From Gnetum montanum (lineage: Eukaryota; Streptophyta; Gnetopsida; Gnetales; Gnetaceae), in the NCBI GenBank assembly GCA_015680685.1, contig MNCI01023457.1, forward strand, positions 549,062-576,055: 26,994 nt of DNA, given 5' to 3'. Made by a program: the position numbers and the translations under genes. Positions 1 through 11,676 of the stretch are shown piece by piece. The first letter of the stretch is position 1, and each line of letters begins with the position of its first letter. Below the pieces are notes generated by a model. It was not told the origin of the DNA. It ran no database searches and saw only the letters and a program-made list of their open reading frames with translations.

Positions 1-96
1 CCTCTTATTTATAGATATGGCGGCTGGCTGCGATATCGCGGCGGTCGCGATATCGCGTACGCGATATCGCGGCCTAGTGCATATGGCGTCTCATCA
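1..96 (-). mobile_element. 5' tip of a minus-strand LTR (U3 and TATA box), cut by the window edge
   Basis: Read on the minus strand, this begins TGATGAGACGC at position 96 and runs through three GATATC palindromes to a TATAAATA box (13..6) followed by AAGAGG. The same start, motif array and TATA context occur in the LTRs at 14750 and 22474, so this is the U3 end of an LTR of that family in the opposite orientation. The flank at 97 onward shows no polypurine tract, so this is a 5' or solo LTR rather than a 3' LTR. The rest lies outside the window. Confidence 0.8.
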
Positions 97-744
97 GTTA
101 AGATAGCATGGAATCTATAAGGATCTTTACACTCCTTTAGCCCCTCTTCTAGATGAGAAGAAACCTTCAAACCACTACTCTGCCAAGCTTAAAAGAAGCA
201 ACATCCTCAAAGCTTAAGTCTTTGGTCATACACTTCCTAGTCATGAAGAGCAAAGTAGATATTGAGGGTATCTAGCCACTCACAACCCATCTGACAATTG
301 TATATAAGAAGGTTCAATAACTAAGGTTATCAATCATAAAGCATGAATGCTAAACTTAACTTAACATCCAATTAAGATATAAAAATGCTCGCACAATCTT
401 GGTTAAGGAAGAGTATGCTTATCTTGTTTTCCAAGCAGTAGCAACCTTTCTTCTTGGAGCAAAATCTACTTACTTTACATGCAAGTTATTCTCTCTACCT
501 CTAACAGTGATGCAGAAGTGTAGAGTCAATCCTCTACATCTAAGGAAGGCTACCATGTACCTTGAGAAAATTAACATCCAATGCATAGTGGAAGCTTAGT
601 ACTGACACAAGTTGAAATCTATGGAACTTTAGCCTCACTATGGAAATCACCCTGGTGACATTCCCTTCCACTTTCAAGAACCTTGGAGTATTTCCTCCCA
701 TTTTGAGAACCTTGGAATATTTGTTCCCCTCTAAATAATGTTTG
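97..744. other. AT-rich repeat-derived DNA, no gene recognised
   Basis: Short open frames here look random. Positions 115-183 resemble 2972-3040 at roughly three bases in four (shared words include AACCTTCAAACCAC), so part of this stretch may be a diverged relative of the LTR-like sequence at 2550-3932. Two imperfect copies of a CTTTCAAGAACCTTGGAGTA-like unit lie at about 664-722. No protein domain was recognised on either strand. Confidence 0.35.
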
Positions 745-1009
745 TGCTTCCTTCTCAGAGACAATAGAATTTTATGCTTCCTACTCGAAGTCATAGCTAA
801 AGAATGTATGTTTCCTACTTAGAGTCATGATAGAAAATGTTTGCATCCTACTTGAAGTCACAATCAAGAAAAGAACATGTGCTTCCTACTCAAAGTCACT
901 ATCAAGAACATATATTCCCTACTTAGAGTTATCATCAAAAACATGTGCTTCCTACTCAAAGCTACCATCAAGAACATGGGCTTCTTACTCAAAGTCACTT
1001 CACCACACA
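745..1009. repeat. 33-bp minisatellite, about eight units
   Basis: Units beginning TGTGCTTCCTACTCAAAG recur with exact 33-bp steps at 878, 911, 944 and 977. More diverged units precede them from about 745. Because 33 is a multiple of three, the array makes short 11-residue-periodic open frames in all three forward frames; no frame stands out as a real protein. Confidence 0.8.
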
Positions 1010-1033
1010 CACTCTCCCCACAAACATATGCAA

Positions 1034-1035
<2 letters not shown>

Positions 1036-1074
<39 letters not shown>
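1036..1074. repeat. (TC)n microsatellite
   Basis: A pure TC dinucleotide run of about 39 bp, followed by ATATA, an ambiguous base at 1080 and a further pyrimidine-rich stretch to about 1104. The single N suggests the assembly could not resolve the tract length. Confidence 0.95.
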
Positions 1075-1079
<5 letters not shown>

Positions 1080-1104
1080 NTTTTCTTTTCTTTCTTTTTT
1101 TCTG

Positions 1105-2535
1105 CCTCATATACACACACTAATGCTTCAACTCATTCAAGTGTCCATCCTCTTTAGTATAAATTGTATTGGTACAAAATTTAATTATCCACCTTCCATC
1201 AAGGTGATTAACATAAAATTACATTTCATATTTACTATCATAATCAATAAAGTATCCGACATTAGAAACAACCTTTGCCAAGATCTCCCATAAAAATAAG
1301 AACCATTGACTATCATAATGTCCATAAGCAATCCAAAACGTTCCATCACATGGGTAGAAAACAATGTCATCAAGTGCTCAACCATGCAAGATGTTGAACA
1401 CAAGAGGAAGGTGGTGAATATAGAGATTTATCCACCAAAGTTATTGTTCTCTGAACAATGTTATAATGCATTCCACTATTATGTAATCACAAACCACCTA
1501 ATCAAAGCACATAAGTCCTCTAGCTAAGCATTCACAAGCTAGCAACCATGGATCATGTTGTTTCACATAAGGATGAATCACCATCCATATTTGGAACAAA
1601 TGCTTTATGAGTCGAATCAAATCAAATCCTCAATGAGGAAAATTTTAGTAAAGAAACTATGATATTAAAACATAAAAAATTTTTCATGCTCAAACTATCA
1701 TCCAAGAACAAGAATATGGTGGCACTCCCCTCAAACATGAGATTTGCAAATAGAAAAATTTAAAACATGATCAATCTTCTTCTATGGATCATGAGTTAAC
1801 CCATCAAGGCGTCCTTGGCAAAGGATCCTCAAGTGAAAATCCAAGTGTTATTTCACAACACAAGAACACAAAACCATCATATTGTAATATTGAATTATGA
1901 AGTCCTTGAGGCATTCAAGCCAAAGACTCTTCACAACATCAATAGATTTAAGAATAGTCATCCAATAAAAGTAACACATTGCAACAAGAAGCATTGATCC
2001 CATACATTGCCTCATATTCGATGCATGATAGAATCACTGTATTAAACTATCATAAGGATCAACCAATAGGAGAGAATATGTTTCTCCCATAATTCACCAT
2101 AACCAACTAGAGCACACACAATTGTTTTGCACAAACAAGAAATTATGCATATCATTCCTTTGGCATACCATATGATTTCTTAGTACAAAATTTTGAGCTA
2201 AAGAATGTTTGTATTTTCTGCTAGAGTTCATCCTAACAAGAAAGGAACTTTCTCAAAATCAAACAACATTTAAGTCATTTGGCCATTTTTGTTTCAAGTA
2301 GATGACACATGATTGTGTTACATACTTGTGCTAACTGTTCTAATAACCAACAAACTCGAGAGTCATTTGGATTTCTTTAGCTCAAGGTAGATTATACATG
2401 TATACATAATCTACTTGTAGCAACTGTTCACACAATTTGATCCTCTACAAGGTCATGACTAGAATCTATTCACTCATATTGTCATTTGTAACTACTTTGC
2501 AAAAATGTTTGGTCTTCGACTTAAACCAAAACCTA
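1105..2535. other. Decayed repeat DNA, no gene recognised
   Basis: No conserved domain or credible exon is visible. If the primer site at 2536-2547 is real, this stretch is what remains of the leader and internal region of a minus-strand retrotransposon, but I could not identify gag or pol in any frame. Confidence 0.35.
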
Positions 2536-2547
2536 GCTCTGATACCA
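2536..2547 (-). other. Primer-binding site for initiator-Met tRNA
   Basis: The plus strand reads GCTCTGATACCA, the exact reverse complement of TGGTATCAGAGC, the 12-nt primer site complementary to the 3' end of plant initiator methionine tRNA that many Ty1/copia and Ty3/gypsy elements use. On the minus strand it lies one or two bases after an LTR-like end (TGTTACG). Confidence 0.6.
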
Positions 2548-2549
2548 AG

Positions 2550-3932
2550 CGTAACAACATTGCTCTAGGAAAACATCTTTTAGTACTACTTGAGAGTTTC
2601 AAAATTGTTAGGTATTCTAAAGCAAACTTAAGGTGGACTACACCTCAACATTCTCAAGAACCTACGAGCACAACACAAGTACACAACACATATCTAACCC
2701 ATTAGTTTATGGATTAGGAATGTTATGAGAATGTCTTTATAATCAGATAAGCAACTAAACCAATGTAGCACACACCTAACTAAAGAAAACACTAGTAAAC
2801 ACATAAGGCATTGTTCCTTAAGAGAGCTAAGATACATTCATGCTCTAACACATCTAGTCCTAAGCCCCGCTCCATATAGAAGGATGGTGACTTAAGCATT
2901 AGAACTAAAGCTCCTCCATAAGCCTACATATCCTTATGACACAATACACAAGGAATCAGTGCTATATGAAACTCGTAAGGATTTCCACAATCCTTTTGAT
3001 CCCCATTCCTAAAAGGAAGCAACCTTCAAACCACCAAGGCATACTTTCTTACATGTATGAGCTCTTAGAACCTAAAGCTGTTGGTATTTGTATAAACCTA
3101 TTTTCTTGACTTGAACACTTCCTAATTTAACAAGATGCTAGAATCTCTTCCAATCTACATTAGTTGTCAAGTTCCAAAAGGAAAGTACTTTGCATTATCT
3201 ACCAAGTTACTAGGACCTAGGACTTTGTCCATATTGGTTTGCAACATACTAGGAGACTAATAATTTATGTTGACTATCAAATTCAAGGATTGGGTCAAGG
3301 ACCTCTTAACATGAAAGTTACTCTGGTGATGACCTTGTGCATTGCTCAAGTAGCTAGGTATTAGGTTATTGAAGAATTATGGTATAGCAAGAGAAAATCA
3401 AGATGAAAGAATTGGAGCTTGAATGATGGTATAACAAGATTTAACCAATATAAAGAAATTAAACCTGAGGCGGAAGAATTTAGACCTAAAATCACAAGGT
3501 GGTAACAATTTTATGGTAATGCTAATATTTAATAGGAAGGCTTTAGCATTCCACTAGGTTAGTAAACATGTCAGGATATTCCATTAGGTTGACAATACAT
3601 TTGGCAAACACTTTGTGCAACCTAGTCAATCCTTTAAGTTGGTAATATTTATAATTAATTAATGGACCACTTTGTTCAAACTTTTATGGCCTATTCTATT
3701 TGAGCTCTGTTCTAGAAGGCTCAAGAATTATGGCCATCTCCTAAAAGAATTCCACCGACCTATGCACATTATATAATAGTGAATTGGCTATGCATCATTC
3801 CGTAGAACTCAAGGACATCTTATGTTGGAATCATTTAAATAAGTCACGAACTTATGATTTCTCATACCCTTTGGTTTAATGAAAAAGTTTTAATTTCACT
3901 AAAAATTCTAAGTTTAAATTACCGGTGTGACA
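2550..3932 (-). mobile_element. Probable 5' LTR of an old minus-strand retrotransposon
   Basis: On the minus strand this starts TGTCACACC (3932..3924), a common plant LTR start, and ends TGTTACG next to the initiator-Met primer site, giving about 1.38 kb. The ends are imperfect inverted repeats (TGT-ACA type). A minus-strand TATAAATA lies at 3653..3646. No second copy defines the boundaries, so they are inferred from the end motifs and the primer site. The element is heavily decayed and has a different primer type from the tRNA-Asp family on the right of the window. Confidence 0.45.
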
Positions 3933-4781
3933 TAACAAAGAATTGGTCATGCACTTATTTTTCTAATGCCACTTCTGCCACTTTGAACTTCACACGTTAT
4001 CAGATCCAAGTCCAGTAATTTACCTTCCCTTTCTTTCAATAACTCTCACATTGTCAGCTCTATATTATGTCATCTCTTACTATCTTTAATGAAACAAATC
4101 ATTTTTACTAGTATTCTTTTACATCTATGGCGGAACAAGTGCAAATATTGATATAATAATGAAAAACCAGATGCCAAAATTTTCCCTTATTTTTATATTT
4201 CTCAGGCTCATTTATAGTCTCTCTCCCAAGTAAAGTGTCTCCTGCCGAATAAAATGTAAAACGTTACACCCAAAAACATTTTGTATAAGATTATTTTTTC
4301 TGGTTCTAATGTACATAAAATCACAAATTGATATTTAGATTCACAGTTCTATATTTCAAAAAAGAAAAATCTTGAAAATCGATGCCCAAGGTGGATACAA
4401 CTGAGTTCCAGTGCCGACAGGTAAGGTTAAAATTCTTACAGCATGATTGCAGATCTAAGCATAATGTGCATTCATATGACTGCACAGAAGTGAAGAGGAG
4501 AACTTTTACTTCTATTTAAAGGCGGTTGAATACATAAAAGAAACTTTACACTCTGGAACATGTCCCACATTGATACAAGAATATCGATTTCATTAAAACA
4601 GTTGCTACTTGTAACCAAAGAATACAAAACAAAGCTACTCGTCATGCCTGATTTGCAGGCATAAATGGAAACGGCAATTGCAAAAAATTTGGTATGTCAA
4701 GTAATCCATGAGCCTCCCGATTTGTGCCTTCTCATTCAAATGTGCGATGCCTCATCGTATGCAATGAATGACTATGTAAAT
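3933..4781. other. 3' flank of the transporter gene
   Basis: AT-rich DNA between the old LTR and the transporter stop codon. The part nearest 4781 should hold the transporter 3' UTR (minus strand). I could not place a convincing poly(A) signal and see no gene. Confidence 0.5.
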
Positions 4782-7700
4782 CTAAATCCGAAACGATGCT
4801 TCTATATCCTCCAAAGTTAATCCTTTAGTTTCAGGAAGCCATATAGCCACAAATAACACAGTGAAGGCACAAAGAATGGTGTAAAGCAAAAAGGTTCCTG
4901 GGTGTAAAACATTAACAGACAAGTCCAGAATCAGGTCGATTCAAGGTTCCAAATGAAAAGAAACAAGAGAAATGAAAACATTCAAGCTCATGATGGATCA
5001 ACCAGAGCAGAAACACGCATAAGGAACTACCTTAAATTCCATGAAAATATTACCTGATGGACTCCACTGCATCATTATGTTGATTGACATTGTCACTGCC
5101 CAAGCTGTCAGCCAATTGCCTAAAGTCGCTATACTCCCAGCTAAACTTTTAAGATGGACAGGAAGGATCTGAAATTGATTGGGCAGACAAAGCATTAAAA
5201 AACTGCATGTGCTTAATCACATGCCTCAAAAAAGGTTCACAAATGAAACCATGCTAAATACCTCAGACATTATAATCCAAGGAATAGGTCCCATGCCCAG
5301 GGAGAATGATATAACGTAAACCTGAGTAATGGAAAAGAAATTGTTAGCCTGTTTTAAGCCAATCAACACTAATGTGGTAAACAGTGAAGTTTTACAACAA
5401 AACAAATATACGAAAATCTATGTACCTACCAATAAACTTATGAATGCCAAAATACTTAAGAAAGTTTGAAGTTGAGAAGCAACAGATGGCACTCCCTGTA
5501 AAAACCAGTGCCAAATTTTTTTTAAAAATTCTCTACAACGCAGAATGTTCAATAAACTTGACTAAATTGGAAAGATCGGATATTCACCTTCAGATAAAAG
5601 GAAAGAGCAACGAGGAAAAGGCAAAGTCCCATTCCCGTAGCAGAAACCTGCCAAAATACAACTAGGTTAATTACATTAACATGCCCATTATTGGATTTTG
5701 TTTCAGTTCTTCAAACATTTTCTGAATCGTTGGTTTTGTACTTACCATGAGAAGCAGACGCCTGCCAGTCTTGTCAATCAGCCATGCACTAATTGCAGTC
5801 ATGATAACCTAAGAAATACAGAAATATTCATTTAAATCCATGGCTATCTAATCATCAAGTCGTTACAAAATTTTGTTCGATAAAAGTAAGTTACCTCAGT
5901 CTTGATATTAGAAAGGCAGGGTAATATACCTGAATGATGGCAAGGCCAAGTGATGCAGTGGTGCCCGATGAAACACCTGAAATCAAGAATAATTAGTAAT
6001 TTGACGTTGTCGCAGTTCACCCAATTTTCAAATATCTTGTCTTGATAAAAATATTCATACTGAAATCTCAAGGTTTCACTGAGAAAGAAAGGAGGATTTA
6101 TTTACCTACAGACTGAAAAATGGAAGTACTATAAAACAGTATGCCATTAACACCACTCAGCTGCTGAAGCACTGGCAACCCAATACCAATCTACATGGTT
6201 CCATACGGAAAATTATTTGAGATGTCAGTCACAATCACGGCAAACTAGGCTAACCCCATGCACTTGGGAAAAGTCTAGGACGATGCTGGTATCACAGGAA
6301 AACATTCTAAGCTACACGTAAGGCTAGGATGATGAAGATGAAGTATACTTACAGTGAGCGGAAGTGCATTTCTTTTGTCAAATAGTTGGGCAAATCCAAC
6401 TCCCCCTTCTAGATTGCTTAAATCAAGTCCACTCTGAAACAAGAGCTATGCATGACAACCAACCACCAACAGAAACTCGGAAACAGTGATTGCCTTAGAA
6501 AAAAATACAAGCAAGGAAAACAAAATCTTACCATATAGGAAGTCTTGGTAAATAGACATAGCATGCAAAAATTTAGGGTTAATGTATTTAATTTAATGTT
6601 CAAGTTGAAATGACCAACTTGATAATACTTGCACTTTTTAGTAGAAAATTAGATAATTCAAATTGTCGGAATTTTCTCTAATTACACTCAGAATTAAGAT
6701 TGTGTTTGTACGTACATGTTCATAGGAATATGCCATATTATGCTAGAAACTCTCTGTCTTAATGAGTTTACTGATAATGGTTGTCTCTCCTGAAATCTTC
6801 TTCCAGGTTCAAGTTCTGTTAGACAATCCAAACTTGCTGCATGTACAACATGGTCCGTTTTCCTTATTCATGAGTGGTGATTTCCGAATTGCAAAGCTCT
6901 GGACTTGCACTGTTTAAATGCTAGCTGTCTTTGAATAAACTCTGTGTGCCAATGTCTGATAGTATTGACTCATGTAATCCAGTTTCTTCAGTTTCCCCCT
7001 ACACTTTCATTTTGCTTTCATTTTCTTTGTTGTGACTGCTGCTCCAATATTTTCTATATAAAGATATTCCAATAGCATTTATAATAACTTGCTGAGTACA
7101 GATGTTAACTTAATTAATTTTACTTGCCGTTTGCTCCATGTTTCTAGACTTTGAAAGGTAAAATACTTGCTCTCACAAATCATGTCAAACTACCTACGAC
7201 CACAAGAAGCATCGACAAGAATAATGGCACCAGTGACAGCTTATGACTTTTACTGAAGGATACATAATCACCGCAACGTACTGCTTCGGATAGCTTCAAG
7301 GAAAACAAGCTACGAAATGAACCCTAGAAAGGTTGTTGAAGGCTAGGTATACTACCCATTGGACATGATTAGTTGCTTAAGTAAAACTTAAATTAAAAGT
7401 ATACATATAAAAGACAAAGCAGAGCACATTATATTGTCTTAACACTTAATATTAAGAACTCATACAATTGCAATTTCAGGAAAGTCAATGAAGTCTGACT
7501 TTTTGAAACTGAAACTGAAACTTTTTACTTACATCCACTGAGAACCATTGGATCTATCGGACCAGTTTCAGAATTCCTTTTACAAAATTTTTCTTAATTT
7601 ATAACTCAGTGCTACCTAGTAGAATCAAATCTATGACCTGGGGTTACCATGCCAAGACCCTTACCACTACACTAACACCTCAGATGCTCATCCTACATGT

Positions 7701-10700
7701 CAGATGTTCAATCCCAGTTAGTTAAGCTGAGATACACAGAGAATGTGCAATAGATATCGACAATAAAAAAAACTGTCCTGATATAAGACAATGCATTAAA
7801 ATCCCAATACTAATCTGATGGTACTGTTTAGACAATGAAATTTTCTTTTTTGCATATTATATATAAAACAATCCAACGTACATATCTCTAACATTTTAAT
7901 ATTATCAGCTCAAACCACTGCAACTGGAAAGTCAATAAGGTGTGACTTGTTGGTTAAGGGATGTAACGTTCATCCTACAAGTTACGGGTTCAATCCCAGT
8001 GAGTTAGGCTGAGATACAAAGGCATTGTAAGATAGATACTGGCTAGAGCTGAACTGCTCTAACAAATCCAATGATCTAGAACACAATTTGAAAAAAAAAA
8101 AGTTGAAATCAGTTTAGTGCTTTAATTTAACAAAAAAAAAAAAAAAGTTTAGTTCAGTTCATAATTGCATGACAATGTTGAAGAACAGAATTGAGTAAAT
8201 TGTTAAATGTAGCCATTGAATCATAGTCTCTTGCCAGAAAAATTGCTGCATGCACTGCAGCACTACCAATTACAAATCCACAAATCCACATTATCATAGA
8301 AAGGAAATATTTAATATTTTTCAAACTCCATGCAAGCCAGATCAAATTAAAAACAAAAACCGGGGGCAAAGAGGTATATATTGTGCATGCCAGAGAAGGA
8401 TAGTAAAGTAAAGCTTGGTATTGTTTTTTAATTTCATGTGATATCATGAACTGCTAAGAGGAAGCAACTTATATATAAGAGCAGTAATAACACACAAAGC
8501 CAGGAAATATGCTGCAAATAAAGCTCAATCCCACAAATTATGTAAATGAATATCCTTTGATTGATATCCAGGATATCAAATTTCTCTATAATAATGTATC
8601 CTTAATTGTGTTCCTTGGTTGATATCTAAGAACCCATGGAAATCCTACACATACTCTAAATCTAAATTTTATAAATCTTATTTTTACCTGTATGAGTAAA
8701 GAGAAAAAGAATCAAATTTCTGCAATTGCCACACATTTAAGAATCCAAATTGCTAAAGCTGAATAGGGAATTCATTTTGGAGAGAGAGAAGTTGGCTTAA
8801 AATCGCTAGAGAAGAATGTACCTTCAGATTCATTGTGCAGATGTGGGAAATATATTATAGAATTACTCATCTATTATGCTCAATCTAATGTTTATAATGA
8901 GGCTAACCTAAGATTTCATTGTTTATAATGGAAGCAACCTAATATTTATATTGGAACAAACTAACATGTATAGCAGGGCCAATGAGGTGGGGGCCCAATT
9001 GGTATCTCATTCATTTGTTAACCAATAAGTCACAGGTTTGAAAGATTACCATGGTATTGTTATACATATGTTAAAATCAGCTGGCTGTATGCCCAGGGTA
9101 TCACCCGGTCAATGGTTCTTCTTTGGGCACCTTAACCACTGCCCACGCATATATGTTTGGAAATATCAAAACTACATTTGTGGGCACATCTTCCATTATT
9201 GACCGGTCAGTAATTACTTGTAAAAGTATAAAATGAACAAGTAAATGAAGATTTTATTAATAATGAAATCTAGATTTGAAGTATAATAAGTTAAAAGCTC
9301 ACCCACATTAAAAGGCATCTCATAGTAGCCAGAACCTTGTTTGAACTTGGGTCACTCCAAGGAATAAATCAAAGCATAATAGATAGTTGGAATCATTCTG
9401 TGAAAGTTAACAGAATCTTAAATTTGCATATTACAGTTTCCGTATAGAAGTATAGGCAAACATATCTTTAAAAAATGAATGCCTTCACAAAAACCAATCA
9501 TGACAATGAAGCTTTTTAGAATCAAAAGAAAGAGTTGGCAATAATGAAACAATATATGAAGAAAACTACAAAACATGAATTTAAGGTAATCTTGTAATGT
9601 TTCTAAAATGGGAATACTGAATTGCGATAATAGATTTAAGTAGATCTAAGTGCAAGTTATTTTTTTTTTATAAGTCAACCACATTATATAATTATGAATA
9701 TGGAAAAAATACAAAACTGTTAAAAATGAAACTCGATACTCAACCTTAAGAATTTCTGCCTCCACGGACACATCAGTATTGGAACCTCGGAGTACTTGCA
9801 ATGAAGCTTCAAACTCATTATGTCCAATTTTGGCCTGCAATATCATCAATGCAATATCCACATACAAAATTAGAAGAAGAATAACATGTAAAAATTACAA
9901 ACAAAGGAGGAAAATAGAATTGACACCTACCAGCCACCGTGGTGATTCTGGGATGATAAAAAGACCAATTACTAGGATTGCACAAGGAACGACACCTGCA
10001 CAAAAATCAATGAATTAAAGAATGTTCTTGCCTATTATCATTGGCAAAAACTTAAGGTTGATTTGACTATGAGGCGAGTGCACATACCCAAAAGGGCCAG
10101 AACTCTCCAATTCAGAAACATGCCTAGTAGATATGCCAAAAAAATTCCAACTGTAACAGACAGCTGCATATATAACAGGATGCACTAAGTTTACAATTAA
10201 ATCGAGATGTACTTTATAGAAACGTTTCAATTCACAGAGCTGTTATTCAAAGTTCACCTGTGTAACAGTGCCAAGACTTCCCCGCAACTGATTTGGTGCT
10301 ATTTCGGCTATGTAGACTGGCACCTATAGTTATCATATCATCTACAGTTACTCCGTAAACATTATTGGCACAATCAACCACGACAAAACGTATGGTTCCG
10401 ATAATATAGCTAGTCATTTTGAAGGGGACAAACAAAAAAATTATTGTGTAGGGGTATTGAATACTTACAGTAAACGAAATTACTCCAACTCCAAAGCCAA
10501 CCAGAAGTCTACCAATGTCCAAATATAAAGCGTCCTAGAAATTGATTTCAAATTGCCATTTATTTAGTTAAAACTTGCTTTAATCAAATTTTGAGATGCA
10601 TCGATACAGCGTCTTAGAAATTGATTTCGAATTGCCCTTTATTTAGTTAGCTTTCGCTTTAATCAAATTTTGAGGTGTATGTATGTCGGTCAAGTTCAAA

Positions 10701-11676
10701 AACAACTTGCCTTTGCAAATGAGATTGCAATCCAACCTAGAATATTAGGAATTGAAGCCACGATTAAAGCCTGCATTTCGGAGCCAATAAAAAGAATCAC
10801 ATCAAGCAAGAAACTACTTGAAATGTTCAAATTCATAAAGTGCACAAGATCATTTGTCAGGATCAATAAACGTACAGCCTTTCGTCCTATGAAATCAGCA
10901 AGTTTTCCGCTAACTACTGCTCCGATCATTGCACCAACATTGGATAATGAACCAAACAAGGAGAACTGCGCAGCATATCCAAATTCAACATCCGATCACC
11001 TTTTTGCAATGCCCAGCAAAAGTAACAAGCTTTGAACTAGTGGTAAGCAGCCTGAGAAACCATACCTGAGAAACCGTCAGGCTTAGACTTTCTATTATTC
11101 CGCTCTGCGTTGGGGACGAGTATCCGTTCTGCAGCAAGACTGTCACGATCAGCAATCATAACGAAATCTAAAAATTACCTTGACCCCGTTATTGAATGTG
11201 ACATCATCGAACATGAAGATAGAGGGTGATAAATGCAAAATTGAAGGGCAATAAAATATCCACAAGGCAAAACACTGTCTCTGTTTGCTGGTTAAGAACA
11301 TCTCTGATAAAAACATTTGCCAGGGCAAAAAAAATAAACAAAAAACTAAAAAGCAACGCGATTTCAGCTGTATATAACAGATTATTAGTCGTTTTGCTCT
11401 CCAAGATTTGTGTTGAAAAGTAGTAGCACTTACACAAAACCCAAATTGTATTGGCCCCAGAGCCACAATGGCTGTGCAGAAAACAGCAATTGCAATGCTT
11501 TCCTGCGAACCAGAATCTTCGAGTATTTCTCGGTTGGAATTTTCGATTACTTCCCGGTTGGAGTCCCCACGAAAAATGTTTTTGCTGCTGCTGCTTGATC
11601 TGGAGCGCAGTAGCAAGGGCTCATCTATGTCTTCGTTTTCCATAATTCCATTATCCAAATCAGATCGAGAACCCAT
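4782..11676 (-). CDS. ERDL6: ERD6-like (ESL) sugar transporter, 18 exons, complete
   Basis: Major-facilitator monosaccharide transporter; its closest family members move glucose across the vacuole membrane with protons. Exons, 5' to 3': 11676-11434, 11128-11066, 10965-10876, 10770-10711, 10534-10469, 10323-10258, 10163-10088, 9995-9931, 9834-9745, 6433-6353, 6190-6106, 5976-5930, 5808-5746, 5647-5588, 5495-5430, 5321-5262, 5168-5054, 4897-4782. They join in frame to 1512 nt (503 residues plus stop; family about 490), with no internal stop. Signatures: ALGPIQFGF (72-80), [10 protein letters not shown] (106-115), D-x2-GRK (126-131), [10 protein letters not shown] (160-169), PESPRWL (237-243), [13 protein letters not shown] (309-321), DKTGRR (356-361), GMGPIPW (416-422), PETKG (487-491). 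Before the first membrane segment, DEPLLL (18-23) fits an acidic dileucine tonoplast-sorting motif. All introns are GT-AG except intron 4 (GC-AG). The ERDL6-type clade is inferred from the [10 protein letters not shown] and IPNILGW signatures; exact orthology is not proven. Confidence 0.93.
7440..7790 (+). mobile_element. tRNA-derived SINE-like copy 1, split by a second insertion
   Basis: The parts at about 7440-7509 and 7684-7790 parallel the copy at 7893-8101 (shared GGAAAGTCAAT, CATCCTACA, TTCAATCCCAGT and GCTGAGATACA). The second part contains a Pol III B-box-like TGTTCAATCC (7705-7714). In between lies sequence absent from copy 2, which contains the minus-strand element listed next. Ends are approximate. 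Confidence 0.5.
7510..7683 (-). mobile_element. Minus-strand tRNA-like SINE nested in copy 1
   Basis: On the minus strand a tRNA-like head is visible: GTAGTGGTAAGGGTC (7670..7656) as an A box and AGATTTGATTCT (7632..7621) as a degenerate B box, about 35 nt apart as in tRNA genes. It interrupts SINE-like copy 1 exactly where copy 2 is continuous. It is too degenerate to be a tRNA gene. Confidence 0.45.
7893..8101 (+). mobile_element. tRNA-derived SINE-like copy 2 with A-rich tail
   Basis: TGGTTAAGGG (7951-7960) fits an A box and GGTTCAATCC (7987-7996) is one base from the B-box consensus GGTTCGANTCC. The spacing is that of a tRNA gene. Roughly 90 bp further on, the sequence ends in a run of A (8091-8101). 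Together with the related copy at 7440-7790 this indicates a SINE family rather than a functional tRNA. Confidence 0.55.
8984..9050 (+). mobile_element. tRNA-like head of a different SINE
   Basis: GCCCAATTGGT (8993-9003) resembles the D-arm/A box GCTCAGTTGGT and GGTTTGAAAGA (9035-9045) a decayed B box (GGTTCGAATCC), with tRNA-like spacing. It does not match the SINE at 7893. The 3' end of the element was not identified. Confidence 0.4.
10530..10681. repeat. 79-bp tandem duplication across the intron 4 acceptor
   Basis: About 73 bp at 10530-10602 is repeated at 10609-10681 with roughly 85-90% identity by eye. Both copies carry TAGAAATTGATTTC and CTTTAATCAAATTTTGAG. The copy nearer exon 5 holds the working acceptor and the first bases of exon 5. 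The other copy has lost that AG by one substitution but has a new AG one base away. Confidence 0.85.
10535..10710 (-). other. Intron 4 with non-canonical GC donor
   Basis: Exon 4 ends ...ISFAK and is followed by AAG|GCAAGT. Reading on gives a stop within five codons, while splicing to TTCTAG|GAC at 10534 continues the family sequence ([11 protein letters not shown]). GC-AG introns are a known minor class, and AG|GCAAGT is their strong consensus. Confidence 0.85.

Larger units (their letters stand above)
6434..9744 (-). other. Intron 9, 3.3 kb, expanded by repeats
   Basis: The other sixteen introns are about 92 to 305 bp; this one is 3311 bp. Flanking exons join in phase 0 and the product matches ERD6-like proteins without a missing segment (27 residues in exon 10), so no exon seems hidden here. 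It holds SINE-like repeats at about 7440-8101 and 8984-9050, long A runs near 8091 and 8132, and a perfect inverted repeat at 8561-8579 (TTGATATCC, A, GGATATCAA). Confidence 0.85.

Noticed and set aside
827-1293. Overlapping open frames over the 33-bp repeat and TC run
   Set aside because: They arise because the repeat step is a multiple of three and the dinucleotide run has no stops; no domain or codon signal.
1185-1403. Minus-strand frame with a loose resemblance to a retroelement DUF4283-type segment
   Set aside because: The resemblance needs frame changes and lacks any clear motif.
8154-8447. Hydrophobic 97-codon minus-strand frame in intron 9
   Set aside because: It does not match any part of the transporter, lacks splice signals, and the flanking exons already join without a missing segment.
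7951-9045. tRNA genes
   Set aside because: The A- and B-box-like pairs have no proper acceptor or anticodon stems, and one comes in related copies with an A-rich tail, so they are SINE heads.
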